From: Rhizodiscina lignyota
Taxonomy: Eukaryota; Ascomycota; Dothideomycetes; Aulographales; Rhizodiscinaceae
Reading direction: 5' to 3'
Assembly (NCBI GenBank): GCA_010015805.1
Contig: ML978122.1
Span: 2,638,453-2,702,452, forward strand
DNA length: 64,000 nt
Part shown: one piece after another, positions 35,392 through 45,797 of the stretch
Layout: the number at the start of each line of letters is the position of its first letter
How positions within the stretch are numbered: position 1 is the first letter of the stretch
Notes under the pieces: generated by a model
The model's database searches: none
What the model saw: only the letters and a program-made list of their open reading frames with translations
Told to the model about the DNA's origin: nothing
Translations under genes and position numbers: made by a program

Positions 35392-38300
35392 ATGTCTTCT
35401 CTCCACGTCCTAACTCAGCCCGAAAGTCCTGCTCGTCACCTACGCGCCGTTCCGTCTCAACAAGCGCGTCTATCCATAAAGGAGGCGTTCGATCGCCTCC
35501 AGAAGTCGGTCACAAAAGAAGATGAGAGGGAATTCTTCTCTACGGAGCTCGAAGATGTCTTCGCTACCGCACGCGATGTCGAGCGACAGCTTGCCGCTCG
35601 AGGAGAGCTTCGCAACATGCGACGTATTCAGCCATTCTTCGACTGGTTACTACAGTACTCGAAAGAAATGGAGATTCTCTGCAATGGGACACCATATCTC
35701 CCTTGGGTTTGGGTATGCTTTTGCTTCAAAGTACCGCTCAAAATTTATTGCTTCGCCGACTAATGCTGCTTTGCAGGCTCCGATAAGACTCATATTGCAC
35801 TTGGCCTCAGACTTCACCAATGCAATTGAAAAGCTCATCAAAGCTTACGGTCAGATAGCTGATTGTCTTCCTCGACTCGACCGTTTGAAAGCGACATTTA
35901 GCGCCAACCAAGATTTCCAACAGGTCCTAGCGGCAGTATATGCTGATATACTATTGTTCCACGAGCGTGCATACAAATTTGTTCGAAGGAAGGGTATGAT
36001 ATTTATCGGAGCTACATATGACCAGAAGGCTAACATGCGATGCATAGGGTGGAAGTTATTCTTCTGTTCCTCGTGGACGGTATTTCAAAGCCATTTCCAG
36101 ACCATATTGGACAGTATCGCAAGACATGCGGATCTCATTGACAGAGAAGCAATGGCCCTTCATATTTCAGAAGCACGACTATGGAGACAATCTGCAATGG
36201 ATAGAGCACTTCGATTGGAGCAGGAAAATCTCATTGCTCATTCGCAAGCAGTAATGTCGTGGCTCAAAACTAGTGACGTTCTTCAGCAAGATGAACTCGA
36301 TAATCAATTTGAAAAAGGCTCCCCTGGTACTTGCGAATGGGTCATACGCCACTCTCAGATGAAAAAGTGGATTCAACCTTCGCAAGAGACGGAGATATTA
36401 TGGCTAAAAGGAAAGCCCGGGTCAGGTACGTAGCGCAGACGAAGATTTGTTCCTCATGGCTGAGTGTTCTCTAGGTAAAACCGTACTTTGCGCCAATACA
36501 ATACGATTTCTCAAAATAGGTGGCTCAGCTACAGTCATCTATTATTTTTGCAACAATTATCGGATGGGATATCTGAACGGCCTTGCCTCTGTTCTCCAGT
36601 CGCTCTGCTCACAGCTGCTTGAAGCGGAGAAAGCGTTATACTCAATCGCCTATGAGCAATATATCAGCAAAGAGAAGTCTTCCTCGATTCAGAATCTGTC
36701 TCTCCTCCTCCACACATTGATATCGACTTTCGATAATGTCCGCATCATCATTGATGGTCTCGACGAATGGGATTCGAGTCACGCGCAAAGGATGGTAAAG
36801 GAGTTGAGGTTGATCATCTCAAAGAAAGAAAAGAACACCTTCCACAAGCTTCTCATTTCGAGTAGGGAGTTGCCGCATCTTAACCGCACATTTGCTATGA
36901 AGCCAGTAATCTCATTGAGCGATGAGAGGGAAGCCATCGACAGTGCCATTCGAAGCTTTGCGGATTCAAGTGTCTCCGAGATATTTAAGACTCTTAAGGA
37001 TGATTCGAATACCGCTCTTGACGATCGCGTCCAACATGATATTCAAAGTGACTTAGTTCGAAAGGCTGACGGTACTCTGATTTAATCTCCCTGTGTTTTG
37101 AATGTGCGTGAGCTGACACTACCCTCAATAGGCATGTTCCTTTGGGTACGTCTGGTCCTAGGCATCCTTGAGCGCGCAGACAGCCTTCACTCGCTGAAGC
37201 TCGCTGTAGCATCATTCCCCAGGGAACTGGGAGACGTGTACGGCCGTATTCTCGAGGATATGAGATCTTGTCTTGCCCCTGCTGAATATGAAAAAGCCCT
37301 CCGTGTGCTAGCCTGGATCACGTTTGCGAAACGGCCCCTCAGGACTTACGAGCTTCAGCATGGAGTCACTCTGCACGCAGGTAATACACGGTTCGACCAT
37401 GAAACGAGGCCGTTACGGAATGTCTACGACATCTGCAGGCCTCTTATCGAAAATGGTCCGCATCAGACTGTCGTACTCATACATTCTTCTGTCAAAGAGT
37501 AATTACTTCGGTTCGTATAATATTTCATTGTTGAACCTGCTGACAAAGGCAAGGTTCCTTCTCGAAGTGATGAACCCACCCGTACTCAATGCAATAACCG
37601 CTCAAGGTCTTATTTTGTTCTCCTGCACGGTGTACCTGGTGAAGGGTTATGATCTAGTCGACCCCGCTGTTCCCGACCTCATCCACATGCAAAACCTGAC
37701 GGAACGCTTCCACTCACTACATCACTACTGTCGTGCATTTTGGCATGAACACTTATTCGACTACGCAACCCTAACTCCAGATCTTGTCCAGGACAGGTCG
37801 TCTACTTTGGCTTTGCAGCTGAGGTTGCTCTGTGACGTGCATCGGAGAGTCTCTGAGGCCCAACCGTTCTTGGAACAGTTGTCAGATCGTAGTTTGACAA
37901 ACGATAAATTAGAGCAGAAATTGGCTCTCCTCGCCGACATGCACTATCTCCATCGCATTGTTCGAGAGGTGTTGATATCCCGAGAAAGGTCAAACGAGCA
38001 GCGGTTATCAGTTCAAGGTATACTATTAGCTCATGTTATCTATTCATTCAATGATCTTACTACATTTACAGGCGCCAACCCTGCCGAGGATTTGTCATTG
38101 TATAATCGGATGCATTTGAAATACGAGGACGTCGCTCATAATCTTCTTCGAGCCGATCTGGTAGATGGTCTCAGTCCTGAATCTTTGAAAGTTTTTAAGG
38201 ATTGCTTTGCACCGTCTGCATTTGTCTGCAGCTACTCCGGATGTAACAATGCAAGCATGGGTTTTGGTTCTCAGCAAGAACTCTCAAAGCACGAGATAGT

Positions 38301-38765
38301 CCACGGGCCACGATTCCGGTGTCAGAACGTCTCTTGCGATTATTCTGTGATTGGATTCAGCACTGCGCACGCATTGAAACAACACAACAGGAAATACCAT
38401 GCTCCTCAGGATAAGATTTTCGTTCCAGAAAGTCTTCGTCAACACGGTAAACCGCCGGCAGCTTCTTCGTTTCTTCAATTTGATCAGCTGACGGGGTTGT
38501 GTTAGACGAATTCGTCGAATCAACAAATGCACAGCAATCTGCTCCTGCTGCTGCTGCGCCACCAACAGCACGCTACACCGTCAGATATTTTACCCATGCC
38601 CTGGCGAAGAGATCCGCTAATCTATCACAGACCTTCGCCAACTCAGATCTCGCGATCTTCGACGCCCTCAAGAACTTCGATTTCGACTCGTTCCTCCACA
38701 CGGACGACCCGAGCGGCGCGTTTACCTTCGACAATATGAATTTCAATGTGTTCCCTAAGCGGTGA
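35392..38765 (+). CDS. NACHT (STAND) NTPase with C-terminal C2H2 zinc fingers
   Basis: Eight exons (35392-35712, 35777-35993, 36048-36425, 36475-37071, 37132-37498, 37554-38017, 38072-38446, 38506-38765) encode 992 residues. The N-terminal 250 residues are a helical domain common at the start of fungal STAND proteins (PFFDWLLQYSKEMEILCNG, AYKFVRR-GWKLFF). The NTPase has Walker A GKPGSGKT (about 300) and Walker B IIIDGLDEWD (about 398), then GMFLWVRLVL. Instead of WD40, ankyrin or TPR repeats, the C-terminus holds two C2H2-like fingers (about 831-890): C-x4-C followed by H...H, and CQNVSC...HNRKYH. Two introns are 54 nt and stop-free, so their retention would not break the frame. Family roles include non-self recognition and programmed cell death. 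Confidence 0.9.
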
Positions 38766-39117
38766 TGAGGCTGTTTGATCTTTCAGCGTCTCGACTAAAC
38801 CCAGAGTCGGAATCAATATGGAGATGGCGCTCTCAAGCGTTCTTCAAATCTCTCAGAGTTATTCATATAACCGTGCACGCGTATTTCATGGCTCGTACGA
38901 TTGGTCTGCTTTTGATAGGTACATTATGCAGCTGTGTAGAGTTTGTGCAAAGTAATATGTACATAGAATGAATTTTTTTACCATCAAGGCCCATTTATTT
39001 TCAATCACGTCCGTCTAGACTCTGGAGAAAGAAAGTATCCTGAGAGCACTGCCACCAAGCCGGCAAGAACAGCTGAAGCTCAAACATCGAAGTTATACTG
39101 CTCATTGGGAAGGCAAC
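38766..39117. other. Convergent intergenic region
   Basis: 3' ends of the NACHT and barwin-like genes. No gene seen. Confidence 0.4.
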
Positions 39118-40207
39118 CTACAGCTGTCCACGAGGGATGCGGCGGTGGCAACTGGAAAACTCTTGTCAGCATTCGCGATAAAGCTAGTGGTAATCTCCAA
39201 CAATGGGGTAGTTGAGATGGAAGAGACGTACGTTGAGGGCTCTGCTCCATGCTTGCTTGAGCCTTCCTCGGCCTTGGCCGGTGGAGTGTAGTGATGGTGT
39301 TCGTGATGGACTGGAGTTCCCTTGTGGGTCGTGACCGCACTCGAAGAGGAAGAGGGGGTCGCGGAGTGTACTGGGGTGCTGGACGGCTTAGTCTCGACCG
39401 CCTCAGCGGATGTGCTCGGCTTAGTAGAGTGGGTTGGTTTGGCAGACGTAGACGGCTTGACAGACTTGACCGGCTTAACAGAGGTGGTCGGTTTGGCAGA
39501 TGTGGTCAGTTTTGCAGATGTAGTTGGCTTGGCAGAGGTGGTTGGCTTGGCGGAGGTAGTTGGTGCAGCTGAAGTTGATGGCGCTGCTGAACTGGATTGG
39601 GCTGCTACGCTGGGCTCGGTGCCAACGTCTGATCCGGACCACTCGCTGCAGTCCACTTCTGTAGCATTTCCCACAGCAGCCTCAGTTCCAGCGCCATCGA
39701 AGAGGCTGTTTGCACCGGAGTTCAAGCAGAGGTCAAAGTTCACGTTTGCGCCCCACGAATTGGTATCTTCCAGCGTCTGCTGCGAGCAAGGCGGGTTGCC
39801 ATCGACTAAGGAACGCATCGAGAGTCAGCTTCTTTGCCTTCTAATTATTATTCAGCGTCTTGATATTTTAACTTACTGGGACACAAGTTGTTGGCCTTCA
39901 CAACGATGGACTTGCCGGCAGTCGGAACCTGGTTGCCAGAGGTATCCGTCTCAATTGTGAGCTTGTAGCATCTACCGCAAGCTGGACCAGCGCCGGCACC
40001 CGGGCCAACACCGAAGAGGTTCTGCGAGACGGCAGCAGCATAGCCATTGGTGTAGAAGCCACATGCTACAGTGGCGGAGTTACAGTTTCCAGAACCATCC
40101 TGGTCTCCAGAGCCATATTCGGTGAACGATGCCTTGTAGGTCTGGGCCTGGGCGGCAAGGAGGAGGCAAGACTGCACAAGTGCAGAACGAACAGAAAGTT
40201 TGAACAT
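39118..40207 (-). CDS. Secreted barwin/expansin-like protein (Asp f 7-type) with Ser/Thr-rich tail
   Basis: Exons 40207-39877, 39805-39232 and 39151-39118 give 312 residues. A signal peptide (MFKLSVRSALVQSCLLLAAQ) precedes a double-psi beta-barrel domain: TYKASFTEYGSGD, ACGFYTNGYAAAVSQNLFG, CGRCYKL, NNLCP and WGANVNFDLCL. The fold is shared with expansins and GH45-like cellulases, and the sequence resembles allergen Asp f 7 and other barwin-like fungal proteins. A repetitive tail of TSAKPT units follows. The last intron (39152-39231; GTACGT, CTGAC branch, CCAG) has good signals and yields a short basic end RRIPRGQL; reading through it instead ends at 39102. It probably acts at the cell wall or on plant wall polymers. 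Confidence 0.85.
39405..39580 (-). repeat. Degenerate 18-bp tandem repeat coding TSAKPT
   Basis: About nine units coding TSAKPT or close variants (TSVKPV, TSAKLT, HSTKPS) within the barwin-like gene tail. Such mucin-like linkers are O-glycosylated and vary in copy number. Confidence 0.75.
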
Positions 40208-41520
40208 CTTGTCGTCAAGACTAAGGATCGAACTGAGCTATGCAGTTGATGCTAACAGGTAACGAGTGACAGAGAAAATAGCCTAAAGGCTCAAAAAAAA
40301 GAGAGACTGAAAGGAAGGTAAAGACCGACGTGGGGTTGGAATCACACTATGAGCGTAAAGAAAGAAGGAAAAGAAGAGGTAGGAGGAAGACATGTTTTAT
40401 GTAAAACTGCTTAGCCAGATCCGAAATGAAGCATCTCGCTTGGTGTCGATGAGGGGGAGCTGTGGTTAGCTCGCATGTCACATCGGTCAGGGCCGATGCG
40501 GTTGAGTAACGGTGTGACAATTTAGTAAAATGAGATCCGCCTGAACCCTACAGCGGCTGCGCGGTTACGTGGATGAGTATCGGCTGAAGTGTAAACAAGC
40601 TTTTCAATTCAAGAGTGATCAACGAGATCCCACTAGATATCTGCATTGTAGCAGCTTGACTACCCTGCCGGCTTGATACAGTGAAGATCGTGTGTCTGCT
40701 CTGAGAACCTGAAAGTTGGAGAGTCAAAGGCCGGGCTTTTGACGGAAGTGAAGGTGGCAAGGGTGGAGGTGGCGGACGGAGCGTCGACGGGATGTCGAAA
40801 CCGGAGAATTTCTACGAATCACATCACGACGGGTGGGATATTAAGCTCACCTCCTGGCACAACCGCCGCACAGTTCGTTCAGCTGAAATCTATTTTCTGT
40901 CGACGATGTTTGTGGTGACTTGCTGTTCATATCCTCAACGATTGATGCTAGAGCTGAAGTTCCAAGTGCTCGTTGTGTCGTATTTCTCTTTTGGTCCTCG
41001 TTAGGTACTCTAACTGGTCTATCTAAGAACTTCCACTACAAAAGCCGCGACAGCTGCAGGGGAAAGCAAGACATGTCACAGACTTCGGTCCTTTCGGTCA
41101 TGTCATGGTGTGATTTCCTCCGCCCGTGACTCGGAACGGAAGACGTTGCGGCGCCATCTCAATCTAAGAATATCAAATCGCCACTATCCATGCACGATCC
41201 GGACAACCCCTGATGATTTGACGCTATGTCCAGCCTTTTGGATGCACTCCTCGAGCCTTGAGACTTGGCGACTCGATCTATGCGAAGTATGGAGTATTGC
41301 CGTGCAATAATGGCAGCATCGTAGGCACTCTCGAGCTGACAAAATGTTTCTCGCCTAAGCATACAGAAACGCCCCCAGGTAGAGCAGCTCTGATACTTCA
41401 AGGTATGATAAGTGAAACTATCTCCGAAAGCTCAGTTGTACGATCTTCGGAGTATTCTAAATAATAGCGAACTACTAAAACACTTGTACATAAGAGTTGA
41501 TCTATCCACTGCCATGGTAC
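40208..41520. other. 1.3-kb intergenic region
   Basis: Upstream of the barwin-like gene and downstream of the glycosyltransferase. Only short frames; nothing recognised. Confidence 0.4.
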
Positions 41521-43707
41521 TCACCCCTCAAGCGGCACTCCTCCTTGGGCAAGATCTTGACGATGCATCTCTTCTGCTTCCTTTGCTTCCTTTTCCTTCT
41601 TCGCTTGAGCCGCCAACCGGTCCTTCTCATCCTGCTCCTTCTTCAGCGCTTCAATATTCAACTGGTCCTTCTCATCTTGGTCCTTCTTCAGCGCTTCCTG
41701 GTGCAACTTATTCTCTTCTTCTTTCTTCTTTACTTCTTCCTCTTCTTTCTTCTTCGCATCCTCTTCTTTCTTCCTCGCCTCCTCCTCCTCTTTCTTCTTC
41801 GCCTGAACTTGCTCCTTCTGCTCCTTCTCAAGCTTCTTGCGTTCTTGGTCCTTACGCTCTCGGTCCAATCTGATGCGGTCCTCTTCCGCTTTCTTCTTTC
41901 GCTCCTCCTGTGCCTTTTTCTTATCTGCAGCCTTCTTCTTTCGGTCTTCAGCCCACTTCTGCGCATCCAGTTCCTCTTCACTTGGGCCGTTGGCTTCTTG
42001 CTCTCTCGCATCCCACCACTCGTACAGATTGGGAGCGCCGTTCACAAGCATGTACACTGGGGTAGTGAGGAGCCATTCTTCCATAACGTCGTTGTCGACC
42101 TCCTTGAAATCGTCCAATCGCACTGTGTGGATATGATGGCGACGCTGAAAAGCAACCAGTGGATCCATCATCTCTGGGGTCTCTATCATCATGCGGTAGA
42201 GACGCTCCATAATCCCGCCTCCTGGGAATCTCCATCTCTTCAGCCCCGGCCCTGTTGGTGGTAAGTTAGCAAAGCAATTGGCTTAGAACGACTCAGAACG
42301 AACGGAGCTCTTACAGGCACCGTAGCGCGTCAACTCTCTTTCTATCTCAAGGATTTTGTACTTGTTAAAAAGCTCGTCCGTCGTTTCGAGCTTGCGTGCG
42401 TGGATATGCAGATTCAACACCATGATTTCAAACGCCCAGGGCTCACATTCGAAGAAGACATCCCAAAACGGTCGATCGTGGGCTTTCTCCACCCAGTCGT
42501 ACATGTCCATGAAGACAGCTTTCTCGAAGATCCAGGTCAACCTGCAACCCGTTATCAACTATGTTTAACGCGACAGGATGCAGTGTACGCACTCTTCCAG
42601 GTTCCAGTATTTTGATCCGAAACTCTCGGTGCTCCTCCCCAAGACCTTGGCGGTTGGGATCATGATGTTCGCACCACCCTGTCTTTCCGCATTTCTGCTT
42701 CGCCAAACAATCGGATCCTTGACTATGTTGTCGAAGATATCTCTGAAGCTGAAAGGCTGAACTGCGATTGCTTCTGAGTCTAACCACCATGCCCAGTCGA
42801 ATTCGAGTTCGTAAGCCGCGCTCATCTTCTTGATGCTCTGATATTTAAACTTTTGGTATTTAAAGTGCAGGCTGCTTGTATCCTCCTTCTCCACGAATGC
42901 GGAAAGCTCGATGGGGAGGAGATCGTACATATTGTAGAGGTGGTATTTAAGAGGCGGCCTCTCGTCAACGGACGGGTCGATGGGCCAACGGTGGTACTTG
43001 CGACCACAGGCTGGCATCTCGTTGAGGCGCTTACGGAATCTCCTTATCTCATCTTCGTCTGAGAGGATATACGCGATCTCGATTTTGTCGATATCGGTAG
43101 AGAGGCATTTAAAAGAATGCAGGGCAGTTATGGCTTGATCGAAGTGGCCACCCTATTATCGTGTTATTAAAGCTACGCTCAGTACGTGTAGAGGCAGGAT
43201 CTTTACCCATGTCGGAATGATCAACAAGTATTTAAGCTCGTCCAGGTGAAGAGAATGCGAAGGACGGTACTCGTGATAATAGCTACCATTGAAGTTTAGC
43301 AGACGGTCGTCGCCCGCGAGATTGTTTGGCGGATGCGCAGGCGGTGGATCGAGAATTGCAGCTTGCGGAGGAATATAGGGTTCCTCTGGTTTCTCCAATC
43401 GACCTGTATGGGGGCCCTTCGACGTATGTGAGGAGTTAAACAACGTATGAAACGACTCTCTGAACTTCGCGGAATCGAATTTGGGCAATTTGACTTTCGA
43501 AGCTTGGTGGCCGCCCAGGTGCACGATCCAGATTATGAGGAGGCCGGTTATTGAGTAAAGAACGATCTTGGACCCCTTCCCTCCATAGGCCCAAATCATC
43601 TTGCCTTCGTTGTCAGCAAAATGCCAAATGTCGGAATCGCATCTAATAATGGACTTGTGAATTTGTGAATCAAAAGTTTGCGATAGAGCACTGTATATCC
43701 TTGGCAT
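41521..43707 (-). CDS. Putative type II Golgi glycosyltransferase with a Lys/Glu-rich tail
   Basis: Exons 43707-43207, 43152-42593, 42541-42315 and 42251-41521 give 672 residues. One membrane anchor (IVLYSITGLLIIWIVHLG, about residue 50) follows a short N-terminus, a type II layout. The luminal part looks like a nucleotide-sugar transferase: LLIIPTWGGHFDQAITALHS, IEIAYILSDEDEIRRF, a hydrophobic stretch WAWWLDSEA resembling a DxD-type site, and GGANIMI. I do not recognise the exact family. From about residue 500 it becomes a long charged coiled-coil of AKKKEEEEARKKEEDAKK type, recalling the repetitive tail of yeast Mnn4. A GTGAGT overlaps the stop codon, so a further 3' exon is possible. The start could also be Met37. 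Confidence 0.72.
41640..41830 (-). repeat. Low-complexity Lys/Glu codon repeat
   Basis: Runs of AAG and GAG/GAA codons encode KKKEEE-type units inside the glycosyltransferase tail; TTC/CTT-rich on the plus strand. Confidence 0.8.
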
Positions 43708-43940
43708 TGGAATGCACTCTGCACGCGCTTGACACGTTCCCCTGGAATGCAGATCTGGCGCGTACCCTCACCAAGGGTTAAAAACGCTCTTCACGATAGC
43801 AATTCGAGATTCTAGATTAGCTATGGGTATCTGTGATTCCAGCTAGATCAAACATGGAATAGAGACGAAATTCCAGAGCCAGCGCTTATCATGCTAAAGC
43901 AAACATCGTACATACCGCGAATCATGCAAATCTCGTAGAC

Positions 43941-45505
43941 TCATTTTTTAGTAAAGAAATTCATGATATTGCCATGGCCCTGGCCCTTCTTTCCTTTTGC
44001 TGGAGCAGCACTTGGCAACTTCGTTTTCTTGGGCGGTGGTGCTGGTTCATCTTCCGAGAAGGATTCCCAAACGGGCTCTTCCTTCGTAACTAGCGTAAGT
44101 TGTCAGCTTTTACCGCGTCCTTGGCTTCTAGTAAGTGAGAGGAGCAATTAACGTACCGAGATAACCTTCTTCGTCCCTCGTAGTTTTCTTCTTTATGATT
44201 CGTCTTCGGCCTCGCCTTCGACCACCAGACACCTCTACATATGCCTCCTTCTCTTCTTTCTGCGGCGGGGGAGCTTTATCGATGGGTGCAGCTTCTTCCT
44301 CTTCTACAGGTGCCTCAGGCTCAGCTGGAGGTGCATCCGCCATCTCTTCGTCTGCGAGTGAGTTAGAATAAAGTAAGATTTGACAGCGCGTCAATGCATT
44401 ACCATCATCTTCCATCATCATCCTCAACCCCTCCTCTCGTTCTGCTCGTGCTTTTCGATGTGCTTCATCGGCTTCGGCATTGCTCTGAGGAACCTCGTCA
44501 TCCTCACCCTCGTCTGATAACATTGGCTCTGTTTCACATAAATTAGTAATGGGAGCAATTGAGCGCGAAAATTAGCATCTTAGAGCTCTTTACCATCTTT
44601 TGGTTGTGATTCGGCTGTGGAATCTTGCTTTGCCTTTGGTTTTGCCTTCGCAAAGGACTTGAAGATGTCTGACTTCTCACGCTTGATAGTCGGCGCTCCT
44701 TGCTTCGAAGTCGTCAATTCTGATATGGGTTTTGCATGTGCTCCCGCAGCAGTACGAACAGCACTGCCTCCGTCAACGCCATTCTTCATAGCAGTATCAG
44801 AAGGCTTGAGTTTCTCTGGCTGTGATTTGACTGCCGCGGCAGGTTTGGGGACGGCTTTGACAGCTGCGGGGGCTGCCCGTGGTGGCCGTTTGCCGCTTCT
44901 TCGTCTCACTCCTTTGTTTTGGATTACTCCATATGTCTTCCAGGCTTGTAAAGGATCCTCCGAGCCAAACTCCGCTGCGACGCGGCGCGAACACTCGGAA
45001 AGAAGCTTCAAATCATCTAGTGGCCCAGATGCTAGACCGTAGATGAACATTGTGTCAATCACTTCGAAAACTTCCTGCTTCTCTTCCAGCTCGCTCTCTT
45101 GGGCAAGCGCTGCGGCTCTTTGCATGATCTGCTCCTGCTGCTGCTCCTGCTCCTCAGGTTGCTCTGGCTCCTGCATCGAGCTCATGAATGGGCTACTCTG
45201 CATGATGCTGTCCTCATCATCCTGACTATGAAGACCGTTCGTTTGCGCAGGCGGTGCGGCTTTAGTGCCTTCGAGGTAGTAGATGGCGTGGACGGTACCC
45301 GGCTTTCTCGCATTCTGCGTTCGATGGAATTCGTATAGCATCTGCTTGGCGAGATTGACGTGGATCTTCATCGCTCTGCTGAGCAGGCGGAAGTCAACCT
45401 ATGCATCGTCCATTAGCTACTATTCGGCGCAGGTGAGTGGGATTGACGGACAACTCTGCTCTCATTGAGCACATTGACCGCTAGGTATTCCTTGTACTTG
45501 TCCAT
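43941..45505 (-). CDS. POL32: DNA polymerase delta subunit 3 (Pol32/Cdc27)
   Basis: Five exons (45505-45452, 45398-44594, 44528-44403, 44351-44157, 44089-43941) give 442 residues. The N-terminus MDKYKEYLAVNVLNESRV, then DFRLLSRAMKIHVNLAKQML and TVHAIYYLEG, matches the winged-helix Cdc27 domain that binds the B-subunit of Pol delta. The middle is disordered and basic/acidic. The extreme C-terminus GQGHGNIMNFFTKK is a PCNA-interacting PIP box (Q-x-x-I-x-x-F-F, slightly displaced by GHGN). The 51-nt intron at 44352-44402 is stop-free and recognised by its CTAAC branch. The first donor, GTCCGT, is non-standard. It diverges from the tubulin chaperone D gene. Confidence 0.9.
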
Positions 45506-45797
45506 GGTTCTTTGCGAGAATGGAGCTCTGGTCGTTGTGGTTTACTCATGTAGGTTGGCGGGATCGCTGCGTACAGTCAACAACATCTTTTGCCCACGAG
45601 GTCAACAACAATTGCACAGGGTGCACGCGAAAGCGGAGTTAAGTTCGCGACGAGTCGCGTAAAGTGCAGGCGTGGGACGCGCCGGCCAATCAGGCGCCGC
45701 GTCGGCTACGGGAACTCGTTCCACAAATACAAGCCGTATTAAACGAGAAATCTCCAACTAGCATCCCAAGATCATGCCCTAAAGTTTTAAGACACTA
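45506..45797. promoter_or_regulatory. 292-bp bidirectional promoter of POL32 and tubulin cofactor D
   Basis: Contains CCAAT at 45686-45690 (HAP/CBF-type box) and two ACGCG cores, at 45625-45629 (ACGCGAAA) and 45677-45681, resembling MBF/MCB cell-cycle sites found at replication genes. Function is inferred from sequence match only. Confidence 0.4.
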
